Notes: generated from the sequence alone by a model not told the origin. 21,804 nucleotides of DNA from Boothiomyces macroporosus (GCA_027604185.1 JADGKB010000169.1:1-21804); one strand, 5' to 3'; counted from the first letter of the stretch, positions 7,772 to 16,391 are shown. Translations and numbers: made by a program.

Positions 7772-9475
7772 ATGTCCAAACGAGTTGCAATTATAGGAGC
7801 TGGCCCTTCTGGGTTATGCGCAATCAAGCAGTGTCTCGAAGAAGGATTAGTTCCTGTTTGCTTTGAAGCTTCACCAGGGATAGGAGGTTTGTGGCAGTCA
7901 TCAACAGAAGACTCAAACTCTTCAGTCTATCAATCTACAGTAGTAAATACTTCAAAACAAATGATGTCTTATTCGGATTTCCCAATTCCAGACGACTGGC
8001 CAAATTTCTTGCCTCATACAATGGTCCATGATTATTTGGAAATGTATGCCCACAATTTCAAGCTGGGGCCATACATTAAATTCAATAGAAGAGTGCAGTC
8101 GGTTAAACCAGTAATCAAGGATGGAGTAGAAACGGGAAGCTGGGAAATTATATATAAAAAAAGAGAAAGAAGAGGAAGACCTGGCAGACCTACTTCACCA
8201 GATAGCAGACCAATGTCTCCCGAAGCTAGAATGGTTTCTCCAACCAGAAACGGCGAATCTTCAAATTCCATTGACACTCTTGGAATTCAATTTCCGTTGC
8301 GCAAATCTGAAGACAGTGGATATTCTGATGATTCAATCGAATTAAAAAAGAAATCAAATTTGAAAAAGGATGTGTTTGATTTTGTTTTGATTTGTACAGG
8401 ACATCACTGGTCTCCTAAAATGCCAGAGTTTGAGGGAATGAAAGATTTCAAGGGACCAATGATTCACTCTAGCGCTTACAAAGTGTAATTGATATTTAAT
8501 AATAGTCCTTATCCATTCAAGGATGAAAGAGTGTTAATTGTGGGAGTTGGGAATTCTGGAATTGATATCTCTTCAGAATTAGCCAGCCATGCGTCTTCTG
8601 TATTGTTGAGCTCTAGATCTGGAACGTGGATCGCTCCAAGAGTTACATTGTTTGGACTTCCTACTGATCAACTGTCCACCAGAGCTGCAAATTCGTTACC
8701 AAGACCATTGTTGAACTTTGCTTTAGAAAGCTTGATGACTTTGCATCACGGTGACTTGGAAAAGTACAAATTAAAACCAAAGCATGGATTTTTAGAGCAA
8801 ACACCGGTTGTTGGATCTCAAGTCTTGGAGCATATTGAAACTGGAAAGATCGCTGTTCGTCCAAATGTAAAGAAATTCACTGCAAATACTGTTGAATTTG
8901 CTGATGGAACCAAAGATGAAATTGATGCAGTTATACTCTGCACTGGTTATCTTATTGAAAATCCATTCCTTGATCCTTCAATTATGGGTCAACAAGATTC
9001 CAGTAGCAACATTGTGAAGCTTTACAAACATATCTTTCCAACCAACGCCAAGAACCTTGCATTTATTGGAATGGTTCAGCCTATTGGCTCTATCCTGCCA
9101 GTTGCTGAAATGCAAGCCAGATGGGCTACCAGAGTATTTTCTGGAAAGTGCCAATTACCTCCATTGAAACAGATGCGGGATGAAACAGATATGGATTGGA
9201 TTGAACATTTAAAGACTTTTGTGCCAAGAGAAAGAATGACCATTGCTGTAAACACTGTACCGTACATGGATATGATTGCACAGAAAATTGGGGTTTTGCC
9301 AGATTTGTGGAAATTATGGAAAACCAATTGGTCGCTGGCTGCCAATGTGACTTTTGGCCCAACAATTAGCAGTCATTACCGTCTAACTGGACCTGGAAGC
9401 TGCCCTGAAGTAGCAGAGAAAATCATCAGCAACGCTTGCGTCGGTCTAGATTTAAGAAAGCATATCAAAAAGTAA
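7772..9475 (+). CDS. Flavin-containing monooxygenase (class B FMO), 21-nt intron
   Basis: Exons 7772-8484 and 8506-9475 give 560 residues. It carries every class B FMO landmark in order: FAD-binding GxGxxG (IIGAGPSGLCA, residues 7-17), the FMO fingerprint FKGPMIHSSAY (226-236), NADPH-binding GxGxxG (VGVGNSGIDIS), and the C-terminal ATG-type motif LCTGY. Similarity extends to animal FMOs (for example ..LVGPGQW.. corresponds to LTGPGSCPEV). It oxygenates soft nucleophiles (N- or S-containing compounds) using NADPH and O2. There is no C-terminal membrane helix, so it is probably cytosolic. Residues about 130-199 are an extra Ser/Pro/Arg-rich, probably disordered loop absent from typical FMOs. 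An in-frame TAA in the intron makes unspliced reading look like two genes. Neighbours suggest no pathway link. Confidence 0.93.
8485..8505 (+). other. Spliceosomal intron, 21 nt
   Basis: GTAATT donor and TTTAATAATAG branch/acceptor region, phase 2. The length is a multiple of three, but it contains an in-frame TAA at 8486-8488. Removal gives ..HSSAYKV/PYPFKDERVLIVG.., as expected in an FMO. Confidence 0.92.
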
Positions 9476-9530
9476 CCGCATATTTTTGTTCTCTAAATAT
9501 ATAATTTTTGTCCATTAATTTTCCAATCTA

Positions 9531-10344
9531 ATGTTCACGTTTCTCTTGCTTGGAATGCTGAATGCCGACATTTACAGGGATATTTATGCACAGCAGCACC
9601 GCATATCGATCCAGACTACACCCATAGCGGATCCAGACTTGACGCTACCCTTCAAAGGCACCTATGTGAACTGCAAGACTACTGTACTTATACCCGACCC
9701 ACTACCGCCAATAGACAAAGAGGAATCTCTACGATTCGCAATTAATGTTATCGACGGAATGACTGAATGTTTGGAATACAACAATGGCGACTTTGTTTAC
9801 TCGATTTGTCCAAAAAAGAACGTTATTCAGCGGTTTTCCACTGATTTGAAAGAATCTGAAGATTTAACCGAACTTGAATGGAAAATAATCCAGAAAATCA
9901 GATATAAACTGGGTGTCTTTTCTGTCATTCCTCCTACCAATGTTCCCTATTTCAACCTAGATAAACCAGCAGGATCGTATTTGAGCACAGGATTAGACGG
10001 AACATTTAGGCTAAAACAGTTGTGGGGATCTGGGGATTACTGCGAAGAAATAACGCAAAAGCGACAGATTATTATCACTGTACTTTATTTTAATCTAGTA
10101 TTCTTGCGGTATAGAGACAAAGATAATGTCTGTGAATGAATATTCAGTGTGCCTGTATACCATGCACATAAAGTCGCCGCTTTTGTGTGATATTGATGGT
10201 TTCACTCCAAGAGAATACAAGAATAGAGGGGATATAGAGTGCTTTGTCGATAAAGCACTGCTGGAGAACTTGGACCCAGCTGAAAGGAAGAGGTGGAGGA
10301 TGGAAGATCAAGAAGTAAAGGAAAACTTTGTATTATTTAGCTAA
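9531..10344 (+). CDS. OS-9/YOS9-like ER lectin (MRH domain), 19-nt intron
   Basis: Exons 9531-10079 and 10099-10344 give 264 residues. An N-terminal hydrophobic run (MFTFLLLGMLNA) serves as a signal peptide. The next part (IYRDIYAQQHRISIQ, then FKGTYVNC) follows the layout of OS-9/Yos9. The mannose-6-phosphate-receptor-homology domain spans about residues 75-215. It has CLEYNNGDFVYSICP, NVIQRF, GSGDYCEEITQKRQ and, only after splicing, ITYSCG..VNEYSVCLYTMHIKSPLLC. The conserved cysteines and the glycan-binding Gln, Arg, Glu and Tyr are all present. Family members recognise trimmed mannose glycans on misfolded ER proteins for ERAD. The tandem Trp of OS-9 is absent and there is no HDEL-type retention signal. 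A more distant MRH protein is the main alternative. Confidence 0.82.
10080..10098 (+). other. Spliceosomal intron, 19 nt
   Basis: GTACTTTATTTTAATCTAG, phase 0, with TTTAAT branch-like motif and TAG acceptor. Removal reconnects the two halves of the MRH domain (..KRQIIIT/YSCGIETK..). Confidence 0.92.
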
Positions 10345-10830
10345 TATAACTCCATTAATGTACCCGTTGGAATATCTCTATCACCGGTGGAAGACTGAAG
10401 TAGTTGTTACTGCAAATCAACTAGGTGATGCTAATATATTTAGATAACGGGCTCAAACTGTAAACCATAACAAGAATGAGTGAATTTGGATATTTAGGTT
10501 ACGGTAGGAGCTCCTTTAATTTGTGATTCGTTTGATCCCCATTGGTTGGGATTTCATTCTTACAAATCGGGCCAGATCCACTTGACTGATCAGGGAGCCA
10601 AATGAAAAATGTTTCAAGGGGGATTAATGGCCAATCATTAATCTACTGGACTAATAGTTGTTTACCATCCGTATTCGGTGGATTAAGCTAGTGCTACCAA
10701 TTCCGCCTCCTTTCAAACCATCTTTGGTTTTAGTTTCAAAAATCTTTCACGTTGATGAATATATCAGGAAACAGTGGCGTAAAATGAAGGTATCTGGCAA
10801 ATAAAAGGCCCGTGTTTGCAAAAGATATTC
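10345..10830. other. Intergenic region upstream of the receptor tandem
   Basis: 486 bp between the OS-9-like stop and the first tandem 7TM gene. Only very short frames are open. The one structured element is an 8-bp perfect hairpin at 10622-10643, listed separately. It probably holds the 7TM promoter. Confidence 0.5.
10622..10643. repeat. Perfect 8-bp inverted repeat with 6-nt loop
   Basis: GATTAATG, loop GCCAAT, CATTAATC. The duplicated TTAAT cores resemble a dimeric transcription-factor site about 190 bp upstream of the first receptor gene. Chance is possible in AT-rich DNA. Confidence 0.5.
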
Positions 10831-11841
10831 ATGTCTACACCAGCTGTCAACCAAACCAACGTAGAAATAAACAAGTTGTACAATCAGCCATGGAAGCAAT
10901 GCACTTTGCTGATAGTAATGATGGTACAACTACTGACATTGGTTGTACTTTGTTTAGCGTTATTCAACAGGACATATACCCCATTCAAAAGCAAACAGCT
11001 TCCATTCTTAGGTGTCGGATACTTTGCAGGACTGTGCTTTACTCTATCCAACTTGCAAATCTTTGAAATCGTGGACCAGGTTGGGATATTTGCTGACTGT
11101 ACACTTTGGTTCTTGTGGATGCAAGTGGTCTTTGGTGGCTCGTTGATCTTAATTATCATGTCTGCCCGAATGCTCCGGTTGTATTTCCTGATTGTATTGG
11201 CTAAACCCGCTCAAGGCATCAAGTTTTGGAGTCCTTTAGCATTAATGTACTTGCCTTCTTGGGCATTGGCTCTATTAGCAACTGTTTTTCCAAACAAGTA
11301 TGAAGCTAGCGCACCCGAAGTTACCACCGCAACTATCGATGGCGTTCCTGGTTGTACTGTTCAACTGAATCAGTTATGGTTTCTGTATGCGCTATATGGC
11401 GTGGTATTGTTCCAGCTATGTTTTGTATGGGTATTGACCATTCTGGTCTCCAGAGTGAGAATGGGCTTTAATGAATTCAAAGAAAATGTAACGATAAATA
11501 CAATTGCCACAGTATCACTATTTGCATCATACGGACTGGTAATCACAGCGATATCATTCCACAATTGGGGCAAAATTGTACTACTTTTCCTAAGTGTGTT
11601 ATTCGCAACCATCTCTACAATCGGCCCGTTGTTTAAAGTTACTATAGGATTGTAATTAGCTACTAACAATAGTTTGAAAAACAAAGAAGAATACTTGGTA
11701 AAGTGGAAAAGAGGATTGCGCGATGAACGTTTGCCTACAGGACTCAACTATTCAGTTGGCGAAACTACTTCATCTGGAAACGGGCATGGAAGCATGATCA
11801 TGTCCAGCTATCGCTCTAGTACACAAAAATCTTACATGTGA
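10831..11841 (+). CDS. Tandem seven-transmembrane receptor-like protein, copy 1 (21-nt intron)
   Basis: Exons 10831-11651 and 11673-11841 give 329 residues from the ATG MSTPAVNQTN. Seven hydrophobic segments run between about residues 28 and 270. Characteristic shared blocks with copy 2 are YTPFKSKQLP, LWFLWMQVVFG, ARMLRLYFLIVLAKPA, IDGVPGC, LWFLYALYG and VSRVRMGFNEFKENV. The extracellular-type loop cysteine in DGVPGC is conserved. Splicing replaces a stop with a 57-residue cytosolic tail beginning FLKNKEEYLVKWKRG, rich in Ser and Thr at its end, which also aligns with the tails of copies 2 and 3. It is probably a plasma-membrane receptor or sensor; I do not recognise a named GPCR family. An AATAAA lies about 10 nt past the stop. 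Confidence 0.85.
11652..11672 (+). other. Spliceosomal intron, 21 nt
   Basis: GTAATTAGC donor side, then CTACTAACAATAG carrying the textbook branch site CTAAC; phase 2. It starts one base before an in-frame TAA. Removal gives ..TIGF/LKNKEEYLVKW. The position is identical in copies 2 and 3. Confidence 0.93.
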
Positions 11842-12002
11842 GTATTAATAAATTTTAATCTATCTTGTGAAAAGCTGGTTTATGAATATCAAATTACTGA
11901 TTTGCGTTGGTAGTCCAGATTTGGTACTCAATTGGTACCCGAAACTTTGTACTACCCACCCTCCTAATCAGGATGTAATAATCTGGAGACGCAAGTTACC
12001 CA

Positions 12003-13003
12003 ATGACTATCAGCATTGCTCTAAATTCAACCAATGTAGAAATAAACTCTCTAAGAAACCAAATATGGAAACAAATCACTTTGGGAGGAGTAATTGGTCT
12101 AATGGGTTATGCATTAATTGTGCTGCTAATAGCACTTTTGAATAACAAGTACCTGCCATTCAAAAGCAGGCAGATTCCCTACTTGGTGCTGGCGTATATT
12201 TCGGCAGTCTGCACTGTTATTGCAAACCTCCAGATATTCTACATTTTCGATCAGACAGGCATATTTTCAATCTGTATATTATGGTTCCTTTGGATGCAGT
12301 TAGTGTTTGGGGTATCGTTGACATTGATGGTATTGGCATTTAGGATGCAAAGGTTGTATTTCATAATTGTACTATCAAAACCAGCAAGGGGTTGGAGATT
12401 TTGGATTCCGCTAGGAACTGCGTATGCGCCAATAGTCTTGCTCTCTTTACTTTCTACAATATTTCCTGGGAGATACGAGAGTGTTTATCCATTCGTTCCA
12501 CCTGATAGTACAGATGGCATTCCAGGTTGCGCAGTTTTAGACTCTCAAATATGGTTTCTGTATGCGCTCTATCTTGTTGTAATGGTACAAGTAGGCTATG
12601 TGTGGACACTGACATTTCTCGTTTCTCGAGTTAGGAAAGGATTCAACGAATTTCAGGAAAATATCATTATCAATTCAATCGCTACCTTCACACTATTCGT
12701 GTCTTATGGACTAGTAATTACAAAGCTTTCTTACAATCCATATGGCAAAGCAATTCTGGTATTCTTGTCCACCATATTCTCGATTGTTGCTTCCATTGGA
12801 CCTTTGGTAAAGCCAACGATTGGATTGTAATAGTTTTTAACCATAGCTTAAGAAACAAGGATGATTATTTGATTAATTGGAAACTATCCATCATTTCAGA
12901 GCACCTACCGACTGGGTTGGATTACAGATCGACAACATTAAACTCCAATGTGAATGTGTTTAGTCACACTTCCAGTCGGAAGTCTGCTGGTACTTATCAA
13001 TAA
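12003..13003 (+). CDS. Tandem seven-transmembrane receptor-like protein, copy 2 (20-nt intron)
   Basis: Exons 12003-12826 and 12847-13003 give 326 residues, starting MTISIALNSTNVEINSLRNQ, collinear with copy 1. Shared blocks: LPFKSRQIP, LWFLWMQLVFG, RMQRLYFIIVLSKPARG, TDGIPGC, IWFLYALYL, VSRVRKGFNEFQENI and the tail FLRNKDDYLINWKL..LPTGLDY. Seven hydrophobic helices and a cytosolic Ser/Thr/Asn-rich tail are predicted. The intron sits at the same codon and phase as in copy 1. The two genes are 161 bp apart, head to tail, a recent-looking but already diverged duplication. Function beyond membrane receptor or sensor is unknown. Confidence 0.85.
12827..12846 (+). other. Spliceosomal intron, 20 nt
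   Basis: GTAATAGTTTTTAACCATAG, phase 2, TTTAAC branch-like motif. Removal gives ..TIGF/LRNKDDYLINW, homologous to copy 1. Confidence 0.93.
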
Positions 13004-13004
13004 A
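12999..13004 (+). terminator. Poly(A) signal AATAAA containing the stop codon
   Basis: TATCAATAAACTTG: the TAA stop at 13001-13003 lies inside AATAAA. Confidence 0.65.
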
Positions 13005-13357
13005 CTTGTACTTAATGAATCCTGGCCCTATCATTTATATTTACAACTGAAAAACCACCTGGTTCAATTTGCTCAAAATTCAGATCAAACTGATTCTGAT
13101 TATCAAACCAATAATCTATTATATATTAAAATTATCGTGATAGCAGTAAATACAATGGGCTTTGTAACAGCATCCGTTGGTTATCTAATCATGCCACTGA
13201 TAGGAATGTACGCTTAGATATTTACTATAGGATAGTGAACAAAGATGAGTATGCCATGAATTGGAAATCTGAAATAATTTCGGAACAGCTACCCAAAGAG
13301 CTGAATTACAATTCAGAGAATCTAAATGCTGTCAATGTATTCAACTTGCAGATCTAA
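13004..13357 (+). pseudogene. 3' relic of a third tandem 7TM gene
   Basis: Immediately after copy 2 a frame without its own clear start encodes a last helix (YIKIIVIAVNTMGFVTASVG, then YLIMPLIGM). Removing 23 nt (13208-13230) continues it as IVNKDEYAMNWKSEIISEQL and PKELNYNSENLNAVNVFN to a TAA at 13355-13357. That matches the tail of copy 2 (NKDDYLINWKLSIISEHL). Upstream of the last helix the similarity stops; the first six helices are missing. This looks like the surviving 3' end of a third duplicate. Alternatively it could serve as an alternative 3' end for copy 2, but there is no evidence of this. An AATAAA occurs about 11 nt after its stop. Confidence 0.65.
13208..13230 (+). other. Relic intron, 23 nt
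   Basis: GTACGC donor side and ATATTTACTATAG acceptor side, phase 2, in the same codon position as the introns of copies 1 and 2. It is the longest of the set and has a weaker branch-like motif, consistent with relaxed constraint. Confidence 0.75.
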
Positions 13358-13403
13358 CTGTATCCAAATAAACCTATTGAAATCCATTTGATCTTTCCTT
13401 TAG

Positions 13404-13417
13404 ACATTTATAAATGT
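13404..13417. promoter_or_regulatory. 14-bp perfect palindrome, TATA-like
   Basis: ACATTTATAAATGT is self-complementary with TTATAA at its centre, about 137 bp upstream of the next ATG. A near-palindrome (GTGAGC..GCTCAC, 13416-13439) adjoins it. It is a candidate core-promoter or factor-binding site; not tested. Confidence 0.35.
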
Positions 13418-13553
13418 GAGCTGCAAATTTACTGCTCACCTATCCGGGCGGTCAATCATCGCCTTTGAATAAATGGCTTTCAATCAAAAAATAATGCCGC
13501 AAGCACAATTATGAATTCTTCACAAGTTTGTGTGACCAAAAACTTTGTCAAAA

Positions 13554-14864
13554 ATGCACTGGATTTTCTACCTGCTATACTTTCTGATTAAATGGACCCC
13601 AATGGCGATATTTTTCGGATACCTCTTCAAAGTTTATTTCCTTCCGTTTGCTATCCAGAACTTTATTGAAGTTGTCCCACTAAACAAAGATCCACTTTTC
13701 CATTCAATTCACTTGAGGGAAATTACAGATTATGGATTTGAATTATCATTTATTAATACTATCCGGTATTCCAAATTGCCGGTTCCATTTATCAAAGTGA
13801 AGGTGGATATTCCATTGGTGCTTGTTTACGATCAAAGTCAAGGAGAATTGCTTGGAAAGGTAGAACTATCAAGCCCAGTACATATCGATGGATTATCAGA
13901 CATAGTCCTCAAACAGACGCTAAAGGTACAGGTTTGTGATTCTGTTGACGCCTTACAAGTTCTTATCAACAAAGTGTTAGTTGGTGGCCCAAGCGAAATA
14001 GGCAAAATCACTTTACGAGTACAATTCACTGGCTCGTTCACATTTTTTGATTTCATTAAGGTTAAAGATGTAGCTTGCGGCAAAACTATTAATATGGGAG
14101 TGATGATGGAAGACAAGAAGAGATTTAGAGAAATGAAAGAAAAGGAAGCTTTACGTAAAAAGAAGATTGCTGCCGAAATGGATTACTGTTTAATGTCGAA
14201 TGTACTTGTGAACGATACCCTCGAAAAGGACGACCCACCAACTGCTGCAAAATCACGATTCCTGCCCGAAATCCCTACACTGTCAATTACCTCACCACCA
14301 TTCTTGAAAGACCTTTGTCCCAATCCTCAGATTACTCCGTTTGCCTATCCTGGATTATTAGGTGTAAATGCTGGTTTGGATGTTGAATTTTCTAAACCTC
14401 CGGGTTTAAACTTCAACATTGGCAGGGTAAAGTTTGAAACACTGCTCAATGGTTCCTGTGTTGCAAACTGTATCGTTGACAGCTGTTGCTTGACTCAAAT
14501 GTCGAAAACGAGTAGATTTACGATAAATGTTACCCCGACGGCACTATCGCATCCCATCACTGGTCCATTCAGAACTGCTAGAGGACTGGTGTCTGGTGCG
14601 ATTTCTGGTACATACAATGGCGTGGTTTATGGTGAATGGGGCGCAGGTTCAATTATCTTGGGAGTTCGCAAGATCAGAATCGAAAATGAACATGGAAAAC
14701 GAGTATTGTGGTTAAATGAATTGGTAGACAAACTCGAGTTTGAGCAGGATATAGATGCGGTACGTTATGTTGGGTCCCAAGCTATTTCAAAAACTAACGA
14801 TTTATCAGCTGCAATTCAAGGGTTGGCTGTTTCGGTGTTAAGATTATGTAGAATTATATCTTGA
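13554..14864 (+). CDS. DUF3712/LEA-like membrane-anchored protein
   Basis: A 436-residue intronless frame; the in-frame TTG at 13545 is not used because the first ATG is at 13554 (MHWIFYLLYF). An N-terminal hydrophobic helix (about residues 3-30) acts as a signal anchor. It is followed by repeated beta-rich segments of LEA2/DUF3712 character (for example VKVDIPLVLVYDQSQGELLG, LKQTLKVQVCD, ITLRVQFTGSF). A charged Lys/Glu stretch (about 184-203, MEDKKRFREMKEKEALRKKK) separates two beta-rich halves. Fungal DUF3712 proteins include vacuolar-membrane Tag1, linked to TORC1 and autophagy control. That parallel is family knowledge recalled, not shown here. It could be a vacuolar or ER membrane protein with lumenal LEA-type domains that bind lipid. 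The gene ends 15 bp from the convergent esterase stop. Confidence 0.65.
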   Translation: MHWIFYLLYFLIKWTPMAIFFGYLFKVYFLPFAIQNFIEVVPLNKDPLFHSIHLREITDYGFELSFINTIRYSKLPVPFIKVKVDIPLVLVYDQSQGELLGKVELSSPVHIDGLSDIVLKQTLKVQVCDSVDALQVLINKVLVGGPSEIGKITLRVQFTGSFTFFDFIKVKDVACGKTINMGVMMEDKKRFREMKEKEALRKKKIAAEMDYCLMSNVLVNDTLEKDDPPTAAKSRFLPEIPTLSITSPPFLKDLCPNPQITPFAYPGLLGVNAGLDVEFSKPPGLNFNIGRVKFETLLNGSCVANCIVDSCCLTQMSKTSRFTINVTPTALSHPITGPFRTARGLVSGAISGTYNGVVYGEWGAGSIILGVRKIRIENEHGKRVLWLNELVDKLEFEQDIDAVRYVGSQAISKTNDLSAAIQGLAVSVLRLCRIIS

Positions 14865-14874
14865 ATATATCACG

Positions 14875-14880
14875 TTTATT
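14875..14880 (-). terminator. Poly(A) signal AATAAA overlapping a TGA stop
   Basis: The minus strand reads AACTGAATAAACG: the A of the TGA stop (14880-14882) is the first base of AATAAA. Confidence 0.6.
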
Positions 14881-15617
14881 CAGTTGCTTCTTTTTGGATG
14901 TACCAATAGATTTAGTTGTCCAACTTCATTCCACTCTGGATACTTCTGCTTCAAGTTGACAACATTCATTTCTGGCCATGTAATGTAAATTTTATCAATC
15001 AAAGTATCGTAAAAGAACTTGTTTCCTTTTGTATTAAAGTGAACTCCATCATAGTAATGATCCCAGATCTTGTCAAGATTACTGCCATCACCCAGTAATG
15101 CGTGCCAAGTATCTAAACAAGGAATACTCAAATCATGAGCAACTTGCATAGCGGCATCTTTGTACCTCCTTGTTCTTTCTAATGTCCGCTCTGGATGCTG
15201 GTTCGCAGGTGGTGGAGTGACAAGCAGTACTTGGCCTCTTTGCAATGCTTTACCGCATATTTCAGTCAAATTGGCCTTGTAAGCTTCCACATCAACAGCT
15301 TGAAGTGAATTAACTGAAGGATGAACTGAATCATTTGTCCCCAACATAATAATTGTTAGTACAATCCTGGAGTCTCCCAATTCACAGTAGTCCAGAAATC
15401 CATCCATTAAAGGCTCAACCCACCCTGTATTATACCCAGATAAGCCTTTGTTTACAATTTCCAATTTCCGGATGTAGTGGTGCTGAAGAGATGCTGCCCA
15501 GCCAAGCATTGATGGATCTGAACCACATTGAGTAATAGAATCGCCAATAAGCAGGATCTTGTTCATCTTTAGGCTAATCAGTTTGCTGTCAATTTTTATG
15601 TCTTGGTTTTCAGTCAT
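14880..15617 (-). CDS. IAH1: GDSL/SGNH esterase, isoamyl-acetate-hydrolase type (copy 1)
   Basis: From the ATG at 15615-15617 the protein has 245 residues. A second ATG at 15566 (MNKILLIGDSITQ) aligns exactly with the start of the neighbouring paralogue and is an equally good start (228 residues). SGNH blocks are present: GDSIT with the nucleophile Ser, a Gly in KGLSGYNT, GTND with the oxyanion Asn, and DGVHF with catalytic Asp and His. The motif TPPPANQHPERT before the C-terminal block is typical of the Iah1 family. The family hydrolyses short-chain acetate and other esters in the cytosol; no signal peptide is seen. It lies head-to-tail after its paralogue with only 39 bp to that gene's stop codon. 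Confidence 0.88.
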   Translation of the reverse strand: MTENQDIKIDSKLISLKMNKILLIGDSITQCGSDPSMLGWAASLQHHYIRKLEIVNKGLSGYNTGWVEPLMDGFLDYCELGDSRIVLTIIMLGTNDSVHPSVNSLQAVDVEAYKANLTEICGKALQRGQVLLVTPPPANQHPERTLERTRRYKDAAMQVAHDLSIPCLDTWHALLGDGSNLDKIWDHYYDGVHFNTKGNKFFYDTLIDKIYITWPEMNVVNLKQKYPEWNEVGQLNLLVHPKRSN

Positions 15618-15655
15618 GTTACTGAACAAACACAAAATAGGAAATGCATCACTGA

Positions 15656-15661
15656 TTTATT
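15656..15661 (-). terminator. Poly(A) signal AATAAA containing the stop codon
   Basis: The minus strand reads ACCAATAAATC: the TAA stop at 15657-15659 lies inside AATAAA. Confidence 0.65.
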
Positions 15662-16382
15662 GGTATAGTGAGTTGGGGATATCTTTGGGATTTACTGCAT
15701 CCCAAAGCGCTAATGGGGGAACAAGGGCTTCAGTGTTTAGTTCTGGCCAGTTAGTTGTAATTTCTTGAACAAGGGCCTTGTAGAAGGTTTGGTTGCCTTC
15801 GATATCAAAATGCAGCCCATCAAAAAAGAGCTTGTCCATCTTCAATTGATTGAATTCCCCTGATGGCCCTAGAAAGGCTTTCCATACATCCAACACGGGA
15901 ACTTTTAACTCTTGCCCCAATTCAAGAACAGTGTTCCGGTATCTAATTGTCCCTTCCATCGTACGATCCAATCTTCTATTGACTCCAGAAGCGGCCCACC
16001 TTGGCCCGTCAATTGGAGGAGGGGTAACAAGAAGTAATCGGCTACGTGGAATGATCTTTGAGGCAATCTCATTTAGGTTTTGCTTGAAACGTTCCAATTC
16101 GATTCCTTGATGAGAGTTCATTTCAATGTTTGCAGCGTCATTAGCACCAAGAAATACCACGCTTAATTCAATCTTGGAGCCATCTTTTTCGCAGCAGTCC
16201 AAGATATCTGAAATCAAGTGCTTGCTCCACTCAGTGTTGTACCCTGAATGCCCCCGATTGACGATATCGAGCTTGCGACTGTAGTAATATTGAAGTGCTG
16301 CTGCCCATCCTTGCATTGAAGGGTCGGCACCGAACTGGGTAATTGAATCTCCAAACAATAATACTTTGTTCAAATTTCTCAT
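15657..16382 (-). CDS. IAH1: GDSL/SGNH esterase, isoamyl-acetate-hydrolase type (copy 2)
   Basis: A 241-residue intronless frame from the ATG at 16380-16382. It starts MRNLNKVLLFGDSITQFG with the nucleophilic Ser at residue 13, a Gly in RGHSGYNT (block II), GAND (79-82, block III, Ala in place of the usual Thr) and DGLHF (Asp188, His191, block V). The insertion IDGPRWAAS..NRRLDRTMEG between blocks III and V is typical of fungal Iah1. It is a tandem paralogue of the downstream copy with about half the residues shared by eye. The active-site block begins at residue 11, so the start cannot lie much further in. The divergent RCC1-like gene starts only 9 bp away. Confidence 0.9.
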   Translation of the reverse strand: MRNLNKVLLFGDSITQFGADPSMQGWAAALQYYYSRKLDIVNRGHSGYNTEWSKHLISDILDCCEKDGSKIELSVVFLGANDAANIEMNSHQGIELERFKQNLNEIASKIIPRSRLLLVTPPPIDGPRWAASGVNRRLDRTMEGTIRYRNTVLELGQELKVPVLDVWKAFLGPSGEFNQLKMDKLFFDGLHFDIEGNQTFYKALVQEITTNWPELNTEALVPPLALWDAVNPKDIPNSLYQ

Positions 16383-16391
16383 TTTGATTGA
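16383..16391. promoter_or_regulatory. 9-bp gap between divergent start codons
   Basis: The esterase ATG ends at 16382 (minus) and the RCC1-like ATG begins at 16392 (plus). Only TTTGATTGA separates them, so promoters and 5' leaders of both genes must lie inside each other's coding sequence. Confidence 0.7.

Noticed and set aside
8472..8520. In-frame stop splitting the FMO, read as pseudogene or stop readthrough
   Set aside because: A 21-nt GT-AG segment containing the stop explains it and restores the sequence expected of an FMO; the same explanation works at 13 other places.
11836..11880. A further intron starting GTGAGTATTAAT at the end of 7TM copy 1
   Set aside because: No AG follows at 19-23 nt, and the TGA stop with AATAAA 10 nt later makes a normal gene end.
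13545..13553. Start at the TTG giving MSKMHW for the DUF3712-like gene
   Set aside because: Eukaryotic genes start at ATG; the first in-frame ATG is at 13554. The same reasoning moved starts at 5533-6717, 10831, 14880-15617 and 19837.
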